A DNA stretch of 9,124 nucleotides from Bacillota bacterium (GTDB lineage: Bacteria > Bacillota > Clostridia > Oscillospirales > Acutalibacteraceae): the NCBI GenBank assembly GCA_023397245.1, contig JAEWUH010000208.1, forward strand, positions 1 through 9,124, in the 5' to 3' direction. The notes under the pieces were generated by a model. That model saw only the letters and a list, made by a program, of their open reading frames with translations, did no database searches and was not told the origin of the DNA. The position numbers were made by a program, and so were the translations under genes. Below, in pieces: positions 1 to 5,200 of this stretch; position 1 is the stretch's first letter; every line of letters starts with the position of its first letter.

Positions 1-799
1 GCGCAAGGATAGCCAGCCCCACTTGCACGAGTATCTCGTGTTTCGTCAGTTCCATCATTTCTTTCGCGACATCCACATCCCGAATTCGGCTTTCGGCGGA
101 AATCAGGTTTTCCTGCATGGTGTCAAGGTTGCTCAAGGTGTAATTCAGCCCGTTTTCCGCAGCGCCTAAATCCGCTCTGGCGCCTGAAACCGTGTCGATC
201 GCTTTTTTGAGGAGGTCAATCGCATTTCTCGCGTCCTGCTGGGTGCCGACGGATGCCCCGTCGACTCCGAGCCCCTTTGTTCCCATGTTCGGAATATAGA
301 ACGTGTATTGACTGGCGGCGCTGCTGTCCGTACCGACCTGCAGCGTCATGCCGCCCTTCTTATCCGGCTTTTCCTCAAGATTTCCGTTCAGCAGATTGAT
401 TCCGTTAAATTGCGTGGAGTTTGCAATACGGTCAAGCTCCTGTTTCAGGGCGTCAAATTCCTTGCTTGAATTTCTTCGGTCCGTATCGTTCTGATAAGTT
501 CCGTTGGAGGACTGCGCCGCAAGCTCTTTCATTCTTTGCAAAATTGAATGCGTTTCGTTCAGATTGCCCTCCGCCGTCCGAATTAAATCGATTCCCTCCT
601 GCGTATTCCGCTGGGCTGCGTCAAGCCCGCGAATCTGCGCGCGCATTTTTTCAGAAACGGCCAGCCCTGCCGGATCGTCTGCCGCACAGTTAATGCGGTA
701 GCCGGAAGAAAGCCTTCTGATACTTTTTGCGCACAGCTGCTGGTTGATGGCAATCTGCCGCAGTGCAAACATTGCGCTCACATTATGCTGAATGCGCAT
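1..799 (-). CDS. fliC: Flagellin (filament subunit), C-terminus outside window
   Basis: Structural subunit of the flagellar filament, exported by the flagellar type III system and polymerised outside the cell. The reading frame is open from an ATG at 799 to the left edge (266 codons, no stop). It begins MRIQHNVSAM and carries the flagellin N-terminal domain (about residues 1-135), including RRLSSGYRIN (28-37), AADDPAGLAVSEKMR (39-53), IRGLDAAQRNTQEGI and ETHSILQRMKELAAQ (82-96, the region TLR5 recognises in other flagellins). The C-terminal helix ESRIRDVDVAKEMMELTK is followed by the start of the terminal helix. About 15-20 residues should remain outside, giving roughly 280-285 aa, a compact flagellin with almost no D2/D3 variable region. 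An AAGGAGT ribosome site (806-812) lies 6 nt before the ATG. Odd: Cys23 and Cys38 in a core where flagellins normally have none. The family assignment is very secure; the symbol could equally be hag. Confidence 0.96.
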   Translation of the reverse strand, partial: MRIQHNVSAMFALRQIAINQQLCAKSIRRLSSGYRINCAADDPAGLAVSEKMRAQIRGLDAAQRNTQEGIDLIRTAEGNLNETHSILQRMKELAAQSSNGTYQNDTDRRNSSKEFDALKQELDRIANSTQFNGINLLNGNLEEKPDKKGGMTLQVGTDSSAASQYTFYIPNMGTKGLGVDGASVGTQQDARNAIDLLKKAIDTVSGARADLGAAENGLNYTLSNLDTMQENLISAESRIRDVDVAKEMMELTKHEILVQVGLAILA

Positions 800-872
800 G
801 ATTATACTCCTTAGCAACACGGCCGCAGTGAATCCGTTCTCTGCGTTTCACATTTTTCTGCTTATACTGCAT

Positions 873-898
873 ATATCGTCCATTTTGCTGAAAAGTTA
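873..898 (-). promoter_or_regulatory. Candidate sigma-28 (SigD/FliA) promoter of the flagellin gene
   Basis: On the minus strand TAAC (898-895), a 14-nt spacer and GACGATAT (880-873) resemble the sigma-28 consensus TAAA-N14/15-GCCGATAT. It lies about 75 nt upstream of the flagellin ATG, as expected for a late flagellar gene, and would give a 5' leader of about 65 nt. Two positions deviate from the Bacillus consensus, so this is a candidate only. Confidence 0.5.
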
Positions 899-1037
899 AT
901 ATGCTTCTATATAAAATAAATGCACCCACAAAGCGGTGAGCACATTGAATTTCCGGGCTCTCCTCCAAATTCTGATCCCTTAAAATTTCAGTTAGGATTA
1001 ATCCTTGGTTCAGCCGGCCGCCGATGTGCAAAGCAGC

Positions 1038-1090
1038 AGGCCGTGCAAATTCCGCCCCGTATATCTGCCGCCTGCGGCCTCAGCTTTTTT
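1038..1090 (+). terminator. Possible intrinsic terminator or attenuator in the hydrolase leader
   Basis: AGGCCG (1038-1043) can pair with CGGCCT (1075-1080) and enclose a smaller GCCG-CCTG-CGGC hairpin (1067-1078). A run of six T follows at 1085-1090. No plus-strand gene precedes it, so if real it would end a short leader or small RNA ahead of the hydrolase. The long loop and the imperfect spacing to the T-run make it weak. Confidence 0.25.
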
Positions 1091-1120
1091 CCGTACAGGA
1101 TTGTATGTCACATAAATATT

Positions 1121-1145
1121 CTAATACGAATACTCTATTAGTATT
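1121..1145. promoter_or_regulatory. Overlapping dyads, candidate operator for the hydrolase gene
   Basis: Two inverted repeats overlap: CTAATA-N9-TATTAG (1121-1141) and AATACT-N5-AGTATT (1129-1145). They lie immediately upstream of the ribosome site of the hydrolase gene, where a TetR- or MarR-type repressor would act. No regulator gene is in the window and the A+T-rich context makes chance dyads more likely, so the role is inferred. Confidence 0.35.
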
Positions 1146-1163
1146 TATGCTGAAGGTGATTTT

Positions 1164-1979
1164 ATGGGCTTTTATATTGAGGTGGAACCTAACGTAAAAG
1201 TATTTGTTGAGGATCTGAATCCTGCAGGAGAAAAGACGATCTTATTTGTTCATGGCTGGCCGGGAAATCATAATTTATTTGAATATCAATTAAACCAGCT
1301 CCCAAAACTCGGGTATCGATGCGTTGCAATAGATTGCCGCGGGTTTGGCTTATCCGATAAGCCCTGGAGCGGATACGGTTATGACCAACTGGCCGATGAC
1401 TTACGTACCGTCATTGACGTTTTGCAGCTGAAAGATATTACATTAGGCGGACATTCAACCGGTGGAGCGATCTGTATACGCTATATGGCAAGACATAACG
1501 GCTACGGAGTAAACAAACTTGCACTCTTTGCCGCTGCGGCACCCAGCCTTATACAACGCCCCGATTTCCCATATGGATTAAAGAAGCAAGCCATATTGGA
1601 TATCATACAAGGCACATACGAAGATCGTCCTAAAATGCTGCAAGATTTCGGCAATATGATTTTTTACCATCATGTCGGCGCCCCACTCTCTGATTGGATT
1701 TTCCAATTAGGGTTACAGGCGGCAAGCTGGTCAACTGCGGCTATTGCAAATACATGGATCAATGAAGTATTATTTAACGATATGGCAAAAATTAAAGTTC
1801 CAACCTTAATTTTGCACGGATATAATGACCGTGTTTGTCTATATCCGTTGGCTCTGTCTCAAAATAAGGGAATAAGAAATTCAAAACTTGTTTCATTTCG
1901 GCAGTGCGGCCATTTTCTCTTCTACGATCAAATGGATTTATTTAATAAAGAATTGATTGCATTTACGGAACAGACATAA
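1164..1979 (+). CDS. Alpha/beta-hydrolase fold protein (esterase / non-heme haloperoxidase-like)
   Basis: A 271-aa soluble single-domain hydrolase of the alpha/beta fold, probably cytoplasmic because no signal peptide is visible. The full catalytic set can be read: oxyanion-hole motif HGWPGN (30-35), the strand-turn region AIDCRGFGLSDKP (55-67), nucleophile elbow GHSTGG with Ser98, acid Asp222 in HGYNDR, and base His250 in QCGHF. HGW and GHSTGG are typical of the branch holding arylesterases and cofactor-free haloperoxidases, but the substrate cannot be read from sequence. The ATG at 1164 follows AAGGTGAT (1153-1160), 3 nt from the start, so spacing is short. The gene stands alone, divergent from flagellin and convergent with the 282-aa gene. 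It is clearly A+T-richer than the housekeeping genes to the right, which suggests acquisition by transfer. Confidence 0.9.
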   Translation: MGFYIEVEPNVKVFVEDLNPAGEKTILFVHGWPGNHNLFEYQLNQLPKLGYRCVAIDCRGFGLSDKPWSGYGYDQLADDLRTVIDVLQLKDITLGGHSTGGAICIRYMARHNGYGVNKLALFAAAAPSLIQRPDFPYGLKKQAILDIIQGTYEDRPKMLQDFGNMIFYHHVGAPLSDWIFQLGLQAASWSTAAIANTWINEVLFNDMAKIKVPTLILHGYNDRVCLYPLALSQNKGIRNSKLVSFRQCGHFLFYDQMDLFNKELIAFTEQT

Positions 1980-1985
1980 AATGAT

Positions 1986-2013
1986 CTCCGCCAACTGTTT
2001 GTGACTGGCGGGG
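1986..2013 (+). terminator. Stem-loop just after the hydrolase stop codon
   Basis: CTCCGCCA (1986-1993) pairs with TGGCGGGG (2006-2013), 8 bp with one G-T pair and a 12-nt loop, starting 6 nt after the stop. No T-run follows, so it is not a classical intrinsic terminator; it may protect the 3' end or pause polymerase. A better bidirectional terminator lies at 2124-2168. Confidence 0.3.
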
Positions 2014-2123
2014 TGGTAACATGCATTATGATTTCTGGAGAAGTAAGCACACCTACCAGAACACCTGCTTAAACGCCCCATTCCGTTCCGATTAACTCCG
2101 AACTAGAACGAGCATTATATAGC

Positions 2124-2168
2124 AAAATCCGCATTGTCACTGACTTTTCAGTAACAATGCGGATTTTT
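2124..2168 (-). terminator. Intrinsic terminator, copy A (ends the 282-aa gene; probably bidirectional)
   Basis: Inverted repeat with a 15-bp core stem: CCGCATTGT and TCAGT arms around a 4-nt loop (2129-2162), extended by a T-A pair and flanked by A-runs and T-runs on both sides. On the minus strand one internal pair is G-U, whereas the plus strand has a C-A mismatch at the same place, so the minus transcript forms the better hairpin. It lies about 80 nt downstream of the 282-aa stop codon. The plus-strand ATTTTT tail could also stop hydrolase transcripts. Confidence 0.75.
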
Positions 2169-2190
2169 AGTTGGTGCGCGAGACGAGACT
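2124..2190. repeat. Direct repeat copy A: tRNA-Leu 3' end plus terminator (att-like)
   Basis: These 67 bp match 3367-3433 with three mismatches (2128, 2163 and 2164). They contain the terminator hairpin and, at 2172-2190, the last 19 nt of the tRNA-Leu including CCA. Similarity stops abruptly at 2191, so only the tRNA 3' end is present. The order intact tRNA, intervening DNA, displaced tRNA 3' end is what site-specific integration at a tRNA 3' end leaves behind. A decayed tandem tRNA is the alternative. Confidence 0.85.
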
Positions 2191-2241
2191 AACTTGTGCT
2201 GTCAATGAACCACTCTGTTAGAACCGGAGGATCGCTTTCAT

Positions 2242-3090
2242 TTACTTGCTGGGCACAAGTTTTACCGTAATACCGGAAATTGTCAAAGTTACGCCGGATT
2301 TAAAATCAGCATTTTTGAATTCTTTTATATACATATCATCAGTTTTTGTACTCATTACTGCATTCAAACCACCTTCATACATATTGTCTGAAGATACATT
2401 TCCGGAACCTTTAATGGCAACAACATCATATGTCCCTTCCGGAAAATCAGTACCCGCTACATAATTGCCGGCTGAAAATGTAACTTCTTTGGTTGCAGTA
2501 TTTTCTCTTTTCTTCAACTGTGTGTTTACATTTCCGACACTTGAAATTTTAACAGTCAGCCCTGAAACAGAAAGAACTTCTCCGTCCGGAATCTTTGCAT
2601 TTTTGAACTCTTTTTGATACATATCTCCGGATTTAACCCCTATAACAGCGTTTAATCCTCCGGAATACATATTGGAGGTAGAGACATTTCCGTTCCCCTT
2701 TACCGCAGTGATGGTGTACGTTCCTGCGGGGAAATCTATGCCGGAAGTATAATGGCCACTGCTTAATTCCGCACTGTACGGTTTTAATGCCGTTACCGCG
2801 GACGATACAGGAGCTGCGGAGGGCTGTTTGGCTTGAGATGCCGGAGCGGCTGATACGATTGAAACCGCTGATGATATCGGTGCTGTGCTGGATTGAGCCG
2901 ATGCCGCCGGAGGTATATTACCAGAGGTACTCCCTGCAATGACTGTAAACAGGATCATTGCAACGAGATACAAGGAAGCAGGGCCACGGGTCTTTTTCTT
3001 TCCCCAAAACACTACAAGTGACGGCTTAATCATGCCGACAATAAAAGCTATAAATGCAGCAAATGCCAAAAAGCCGAAAAATCCACTCAT
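2242..3090 (-). CDS. Two-TM anchored protein with tandem 'DFPxGTY' beta-repeats, function unknown
   Basis: A 282-aa protein that I cannot assign a function. Visible architecture: hydrophobic helix at 4-21, a short basic loop (GKKKTRG, 30-36), a second helix at 38-54, a low-complexity Ser/Ala/Pro linker (about 55-100), then two homologous units at about 106-182 and 202-278. Each unit has the pattern G-x-Y-x-x-G-x-DFP-x-GTY, then KG-x-GNVS, NMY-x-GGLNAV, DMY-x-KEFKNA and a final SG-x-TVK strand. Similar 'PAGTY' units occur in surface proteins of Firmicutes, and the linker suggests that the repeats sit outside the cell. The ATG at 3090 has AAAAGAGG (3100-3107) 9 nt upstream. It lies 60 nt after a 49-aa ORF, inside the segment bracketed by the tRNA repeat, and is A+T-rich compared with the genes to the right. 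Confidence 0.8.
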   Translation of the reverse strand: MSGFFGFLAFAAFIAFIVGMIKPSLVVFWGKKKTRGPASLYLVAMILFTVIAGSTSGNIPPAASAQSSTAPISSAVSIVSAAPASQAKQPSAAPVSSAVTALKPYSAELSSGHYTSGIDFPAGTYTITAVKGNGNVSTSNMYSGGLNAVIGVKSGDMYQKEFKNAKIPDGEVLSVSGLTVKISSVGNVNTQLKKRENTATKEVTFSAGNYVAGTDFPEGTYDVVAIKGSGNVSSDNMYEGGLNAVMSTKTDDMYIKEFKNADFKSGVTLTISGITVKLVPSK

Positions 3091-3149
3091 GTCAAACTGC
3101 CTCTTTTCAAATTGTAAGTTAAATCTAAATTTTCCCTTTTTACAGTTTG

Positions 3150-3155
3150 ATTATA
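3150..3155 (-). promoter_or_regulatory. Extended -10 box upstream of the 282-aa gene
   Basis: TGGTATAAT on the minus strand matches an extended -10 element (TGnTATAAT), with no good -35 box 17 bp upstream (ACCGAA). It overlaps the stop codon of the preceding 49-aa ORF and would give a leader of about 50 nt before the 282-aa ATG. The gene may be transcribed from here, from further upstream, or both. Confidence 0.4.
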
Positions 3156-3300
3156 CCAACCTCTTCCGCTTTTTCGGTACTTCTAAAAATTCATTCCATT
3201 CTTCTTCGCCTGTATGGAGGTCACTTACGGTACGCAATGCTGTACAACCCCGTCTTTTTGCTTCCACAAACCATCTGCTTTCTGCCCATTTAGTGCACAT
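3151..3300 (-). CDS. Small basic ORF, 49 aa, unknown function
   Basis: An unrecognised 49-aa reading frame beginning MCTKWAESRWF. It starts with ATG 5 nt after a good AAGAGG ribosome site (3306-3311), in the same direction as the 282-aa gene. The protein is rich in Arg/Lys, contains three Trp and two Cys, has an acidic patch (TGEEEWNEF), and ends in a basic tail PKKRKRLV. No membrane helix or signal peptide is visible. The stretch TALRTVSD..TGEE faintly recalls the C-terminus of DeoD-type purine nucleoside phosphorylases, but the spacing differs and I regard this as probably chance. It could be a small cassette gene or the tail of a broken one; the clean ATG and RBS favour a real small gene. 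Confidence 0.45.
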   Translation of the reverse strand: MCTKWAESRWFVEAKRRGCTALRTVSDLHTGEEEWNEFLEVPKKRKRLV

Positions 3301-3357
3301 TTAGTCCTCTTAAAAGTGTCCAAAACAGTATGAATGAGTACGGCACAGGCTAACCCA

Positions 3358-3405
3358 AGAAATAAGAAAAGCCGCATTGTCACTGACTTTTCAGTAACAA
3401 TGCGG
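3358..3405 (-). terminator. Intrinsic terminator, copy B, of tRNA-Leu
   Basis: On the minus strand the hairpin CCGCATTGT...ACAATGCGG (core 3372-3405, loop AAAG, 15 bp with one G-U pair) begins 9 nt after the tRNA CCA end and is followed by the T-rich tract CTTTTCTTATTTCTT. This is a standard tRNA transcript terminator. Confidence 0.85.
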
Positions 3406-3433
3406 CCTTTTAGTTGGTGCGCGAGACGAGACT
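3367..3433. repeat. Direct repeat copy B: within intact tRNA-Leu 3' end plus terminator
   Basis: Partner of 2124-2190, offset by 1243 bp. Here the repeat is continuous with the complete tRNA gene, so this is the reconstituted side of a presumed integration. Confidence 0.85.
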
Positions 3434-3499
3434 TGAACTCGTACGTCATACAACACACGCCCCTCAAACGTGCCTGTCTGCCAATTCCAGCACTCGCGC
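3415..3499 (-). tRNA. tRNA-Leu (anticodon GAG)
   Basis: An 85-nt class II tRNA with encoded CCA. It has acceptor stem GCGCGAG (3499-3493) against CTCGCGC, discriminator A, a three-pair D stem CTG/CAG around GAATTGGCAGA, anticodon stem CACGT/GCGTG (closing with a T-G pair), loop TTGAGGG with anticodon GAG at 3465-3463, a 13-nt variable arm able to form GTT/GAC, T stem ACGAG/CTCGT and T loop TTCAAGT. G follows the anticodon, as is usual for Leu. It should decode CUC and CUU. All stems pair, so the gene looks functional. It sits between rnmV and the bracketed cassette and has its own promoter and terminator. Confidence 0.96.
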
Positions 3500-3514
3500 G
3501 ACTCAGCAAGAAGT

Positions 3515-3544
3515 ATTATATCATTATAACGACGTTTTTGTCAA
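3515..3544 (-). promoter_or_regulatory. Strong sigma-A promoter of tRNA-Leu
   Basis: TTGACA (3544-3539), an 18-bp spacer and TATAAT (3520-3515) on the minus strand match both consensus boxes perfectly. The predicted start is near 3508, about 9 nt before the mature tRNA 5' end. Such consensus promoters are typical for stable RNA genes. The promoter begins about 15 bp past the rnmV stop codon. Confidence 0.85.
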
Positions 3545-3558
3545 CCCATACTAACAAA

Positions 3559-4149
3559 TTATTTAAAAAGTTTGTCGAGGAGCTGCCGGAACTCCTCATA
3601 GCTCATGATTCCGTTCAGGACGCCGACCAGTGAATTGGCCGCCAGATGCTCCGGCAAAGACAGCTCCTTTAATAACTTCTGCCGCTTCTGCGTGCTGTTT
3701 TCACCGCCGGAAAGCCCGGCAAGATACAAGTCCGTTTTCGTGATTTTTCGCCCGGCAGGAGCCTCTTCGCCGCCGCAGACAACGCCGGCCCGGTTCAGCG
3801 CTTCCACAATTGTTTTTACCGGCACGCCTTCCACCCCGAGCTTGCCCTCTTTGGAAGGCTTCTGCTTACGCCGTTCCTTGCCCAGAATATCCGGGATATA
3901 CGCGTGCTTGATCTTCTCCGGCGCAATGGAACCCGTAAGATAATTGCGGATCAGAAAGCCTGCCCCGTCGCTGTCGGTCAGAATTAATATTCCGCGGGTA
4001 TCCGCAAGACGGCGGATGAAATCCATCTGTTCCTTATCTCCGAATATCCGAAAGCCGCGGGTTTCTATAATCAAGCCGTCAATCACGGACGAAAGCTTTA
4101 TTTTATCGTACTTGCCTTCTACAATAATGGCCTCTTTTACCTTAATCAA
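3559..4149 (-). CDS. rnmV: Ribonuclease M5 (5S rRNA maturation)
   Basis: RNase M5 cuts the 5S rRNA precursor on both sides, in Bacillus with help from ribosomal protein L18. The 196-aa product has an N-terminal Toprim domain with VEGKYDK (catalytic Glu11, residues 10-16) and TDSDGAG (58-64, metal-binding Asp59 and Asp61), followed by a C-terminal domain of the RNase M5 type including GVPVKTIVEALNRAGV (108-123). Length is normal for the family. The start is TTG (4149-4147): AAGGAG (4158-4163) lies 8 nt upstream and the next Met is residue 42, inside the Toprim domain. The TTG overlaps the holA TGA stop (TTGA), pointing to translational coupling in a comEC-holA-rnmV unit. In many Firmicutes ksgA follows rnmV; here a tRNA gene follows instead. 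Confidence 0.93.
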   Translation of the reverse strand: MIKVKEAIIVEGKYDKIKLSSVIDGLIIETRGFRIFGDKEQMDFIRRLADTRGILILTDSDGAGFLIRNYLTGSIAPEKIKHAYIPDILGKERRKQKPSKEGKLGVEGVPVKTIVEALNRAGVVCGGEEAPAGRKITKTDLYLAGLSGGENSTQKRQKLLKELSLPEHLAANSLVGVLNGIMSYEEFRQLLDKLFK

Positions 4150-5198
4150 GCGGTTCGCTCCTTTTCTGCGATCAATAATAGCTGTGCAATCAGTTTTTCC
4201 ATCGTCACGCGCCGGTCGCCGCGGGCACTTTTCAGGGCGGTGTCTGCGGAAAGCAGCGTCTGCAGGCTTTCGCGCAGCATGGCGGTCGTGAGCCGTTTGG
4301 AATCGTGCTCGGCGTTTGTAAGCCGGAATTCCTTGCGGGCGTAATCAAAGTATTTTGCGGGCTCCAGAACACCGTATCCGCCCTGTATCGACGTGCGTAC
4401 ACGGTACATGTCGAGATAGGCGGAGGAAAGCACCGCCAGTACGGAAACCGGCTCCTCGTTCTGGTAGAAAAGAAGGTCCAGTATTCCGTAGGCCTTGTCA
4501 TACTGTCCGGCTAAAATCGCCTTGGAAAGGTCGTAAACCCGCGCTTCCAAATTCTTTGTCACAAGCCGGTCAATGATCTGCGGCGTAATCTCCCCTTCCC
4601 CCACATAGGAACAAAGCTTTTCCAGTTCATTGTAAAGCGTTTGAAGATCGTTTCCGCTGTACGTGATAACGCGTCCGGCGTCCGTGCGGGAAAGCGCGCA
4701 GCCTTTTTTGGCCGCACCGGCACACAGCAGCTTTTCAAGGTCGGCATTCGTGCGCTTTTTCAGCTGAATGCTGTTTCCCTTCTGCTCGGCCAAAGTGATA
4801 AACTTCTTCCATTTTTTATCCGTTTTATAATCGATCGTTACAGAGGGAAGGTAAATCACAAGCACGGTGGTATCCGGAACATTGGAAACGAGTTCGATGA
4901 GCTTGTCGAACTCCTGCGCGCGCAGGCTTTCCGCGTCCAGGTCTGAAACCGCCACGCATTTGCGTTCCGCCATAAACGGGAGCGCTTCCACCGCGGACGC
5001 AATTTCATCCACGGAAGCCGTGCCGCCCTCAAAGCGCTGGAAGTTGAAATCCTCAAAGGCGGTTCCCTTTGCCTTGTCCATCAGCTTATGGGCGTAATAG
5101 CCGACAAGATATTTTTCTTCTCCGTGCAGGAAATACAGGCTGGAAAATGCAGATTTTTCGATCTGCTTTTTTAAATCCGCCTCGGTAATCTCAGGCAT
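4146..5198 (-). CDS. holA: DNA polymerase III delta subunit
   Basis: The delta subunit of the clamp loader, which opens the beta sliding clamp during replication. The 350-aa product is close to the usual length of about 340. It begins with the LYFLHGEEKYLV motif (21-32), typical of delta and lacking the P-loop GKT of ATP-binding loader subunits. AAA+-like domains I and II follow (to about 210, including a SGNDLQTLYNELEKL helix region), then the helical collar domain (about 215-345) with RVYDLSKAILAG and EPVSVLAVLSSAYLDMYRVR. The ATG at 5198 has a strong AAGGAGG (5207-5213) 8 nt upstream, located inside the end of comEC; the gap to the comEC stop is only 2 bp. Its TGA overlaps the rnmV start. 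Placement directly after comEC is common in Firmicutes and supports the call. Confidence 0.95.
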   Translation of the reverse strand: MPEITEADLKKQIEKSAFSSLYFLHGEEKYLVGYYAHKLMDKAKGTAFEDFNFQRFEGGTASVDEIASAVEALPFMAERKCVAVSDLDAESLRAQEFDKLIELVSNVPDTTVLVIYLPSVTIDYKTDKKWKKFITLAEQKGNSIQLKKRTNADLEKLLCAGAAKKGCALSRTDAGRVITYSGNDLQTLYNELEKLCSYVGEGEITPQIIDRLVTKNLEARVYDLSKAILAGQYDKAYGILDLLFYQNEEPVSVLAVLSSAYLDMYRVRTSIQGGYGVLEPAKYFDYARKEFRLTNAEHDSKRLTTAMLRESLQTLLSADTALKSARGDRRVTMEKLIAQLLLIAEKERTA

Positions 5199-5200
5199 GC

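Larger units (their letters stand above)
800..1163. other. Divergent intergenic region between flagellin and hydrolase genes
   Basis: This stretch has no convincing gene; the ORFs across it lack family features and good ribosome sites. From left to right it holds the flagellin ribosome site and leader, the sigma-28-like promoter, a perfect 12-bp palindrome AGGATTAATCCT (994-1005), a GC-rich hairpin followed by six T on the plus strand (1038-1090), and dyad sequences just before the hydrolase gene (1121-1145). The base composition falls from mixed to A+T-rich towards the hydrolase. Confidence 0.6.

Noticed and set aside
920..1141. 73-aa plus-strand ORF in the divergent intergenic region
   Set aside because: No ribosome site and no recognisable sequence; it spans the hairpin and dyad sequences.
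2085..2153. Short minus-strand frame through terminator copy A ending in SELIGTEWGV
   Set aside because: About 20 codons starting inside a terminator hairpin, without a ribosome site. It could be a leftover from an element but cannot be supported as a gene.
2172..2190. A second tRNA-Leu gene at copy A
   Set aside because: Only the last 19 nt of a tRNA are present; no T-loop, anticodon or 5' half can be found to the right of 2190.
3154..3177. PKKRKRLV resembling a nuclear localisation signal
   Set aside because: A basic tail in a presumed bacterial small protein; simple basic runs arise easily and there is no other sign of a host-targeted effector.
3225..3509. 94-aa minus-strand ORF overlapping tRNA-Leu
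   Set aside because: It reads through the tRNA gene and its terminator hairpin, has no ribosome site and no family features; the 49-aa frame in the same strand is better supported.
3334..3633. 99-aa plus-strand ORF across tRNA-Leu and the rnmV end
   Set aside because: It is antisense to a complete tRNA, its promoter and rnmV; a shadow ORF.
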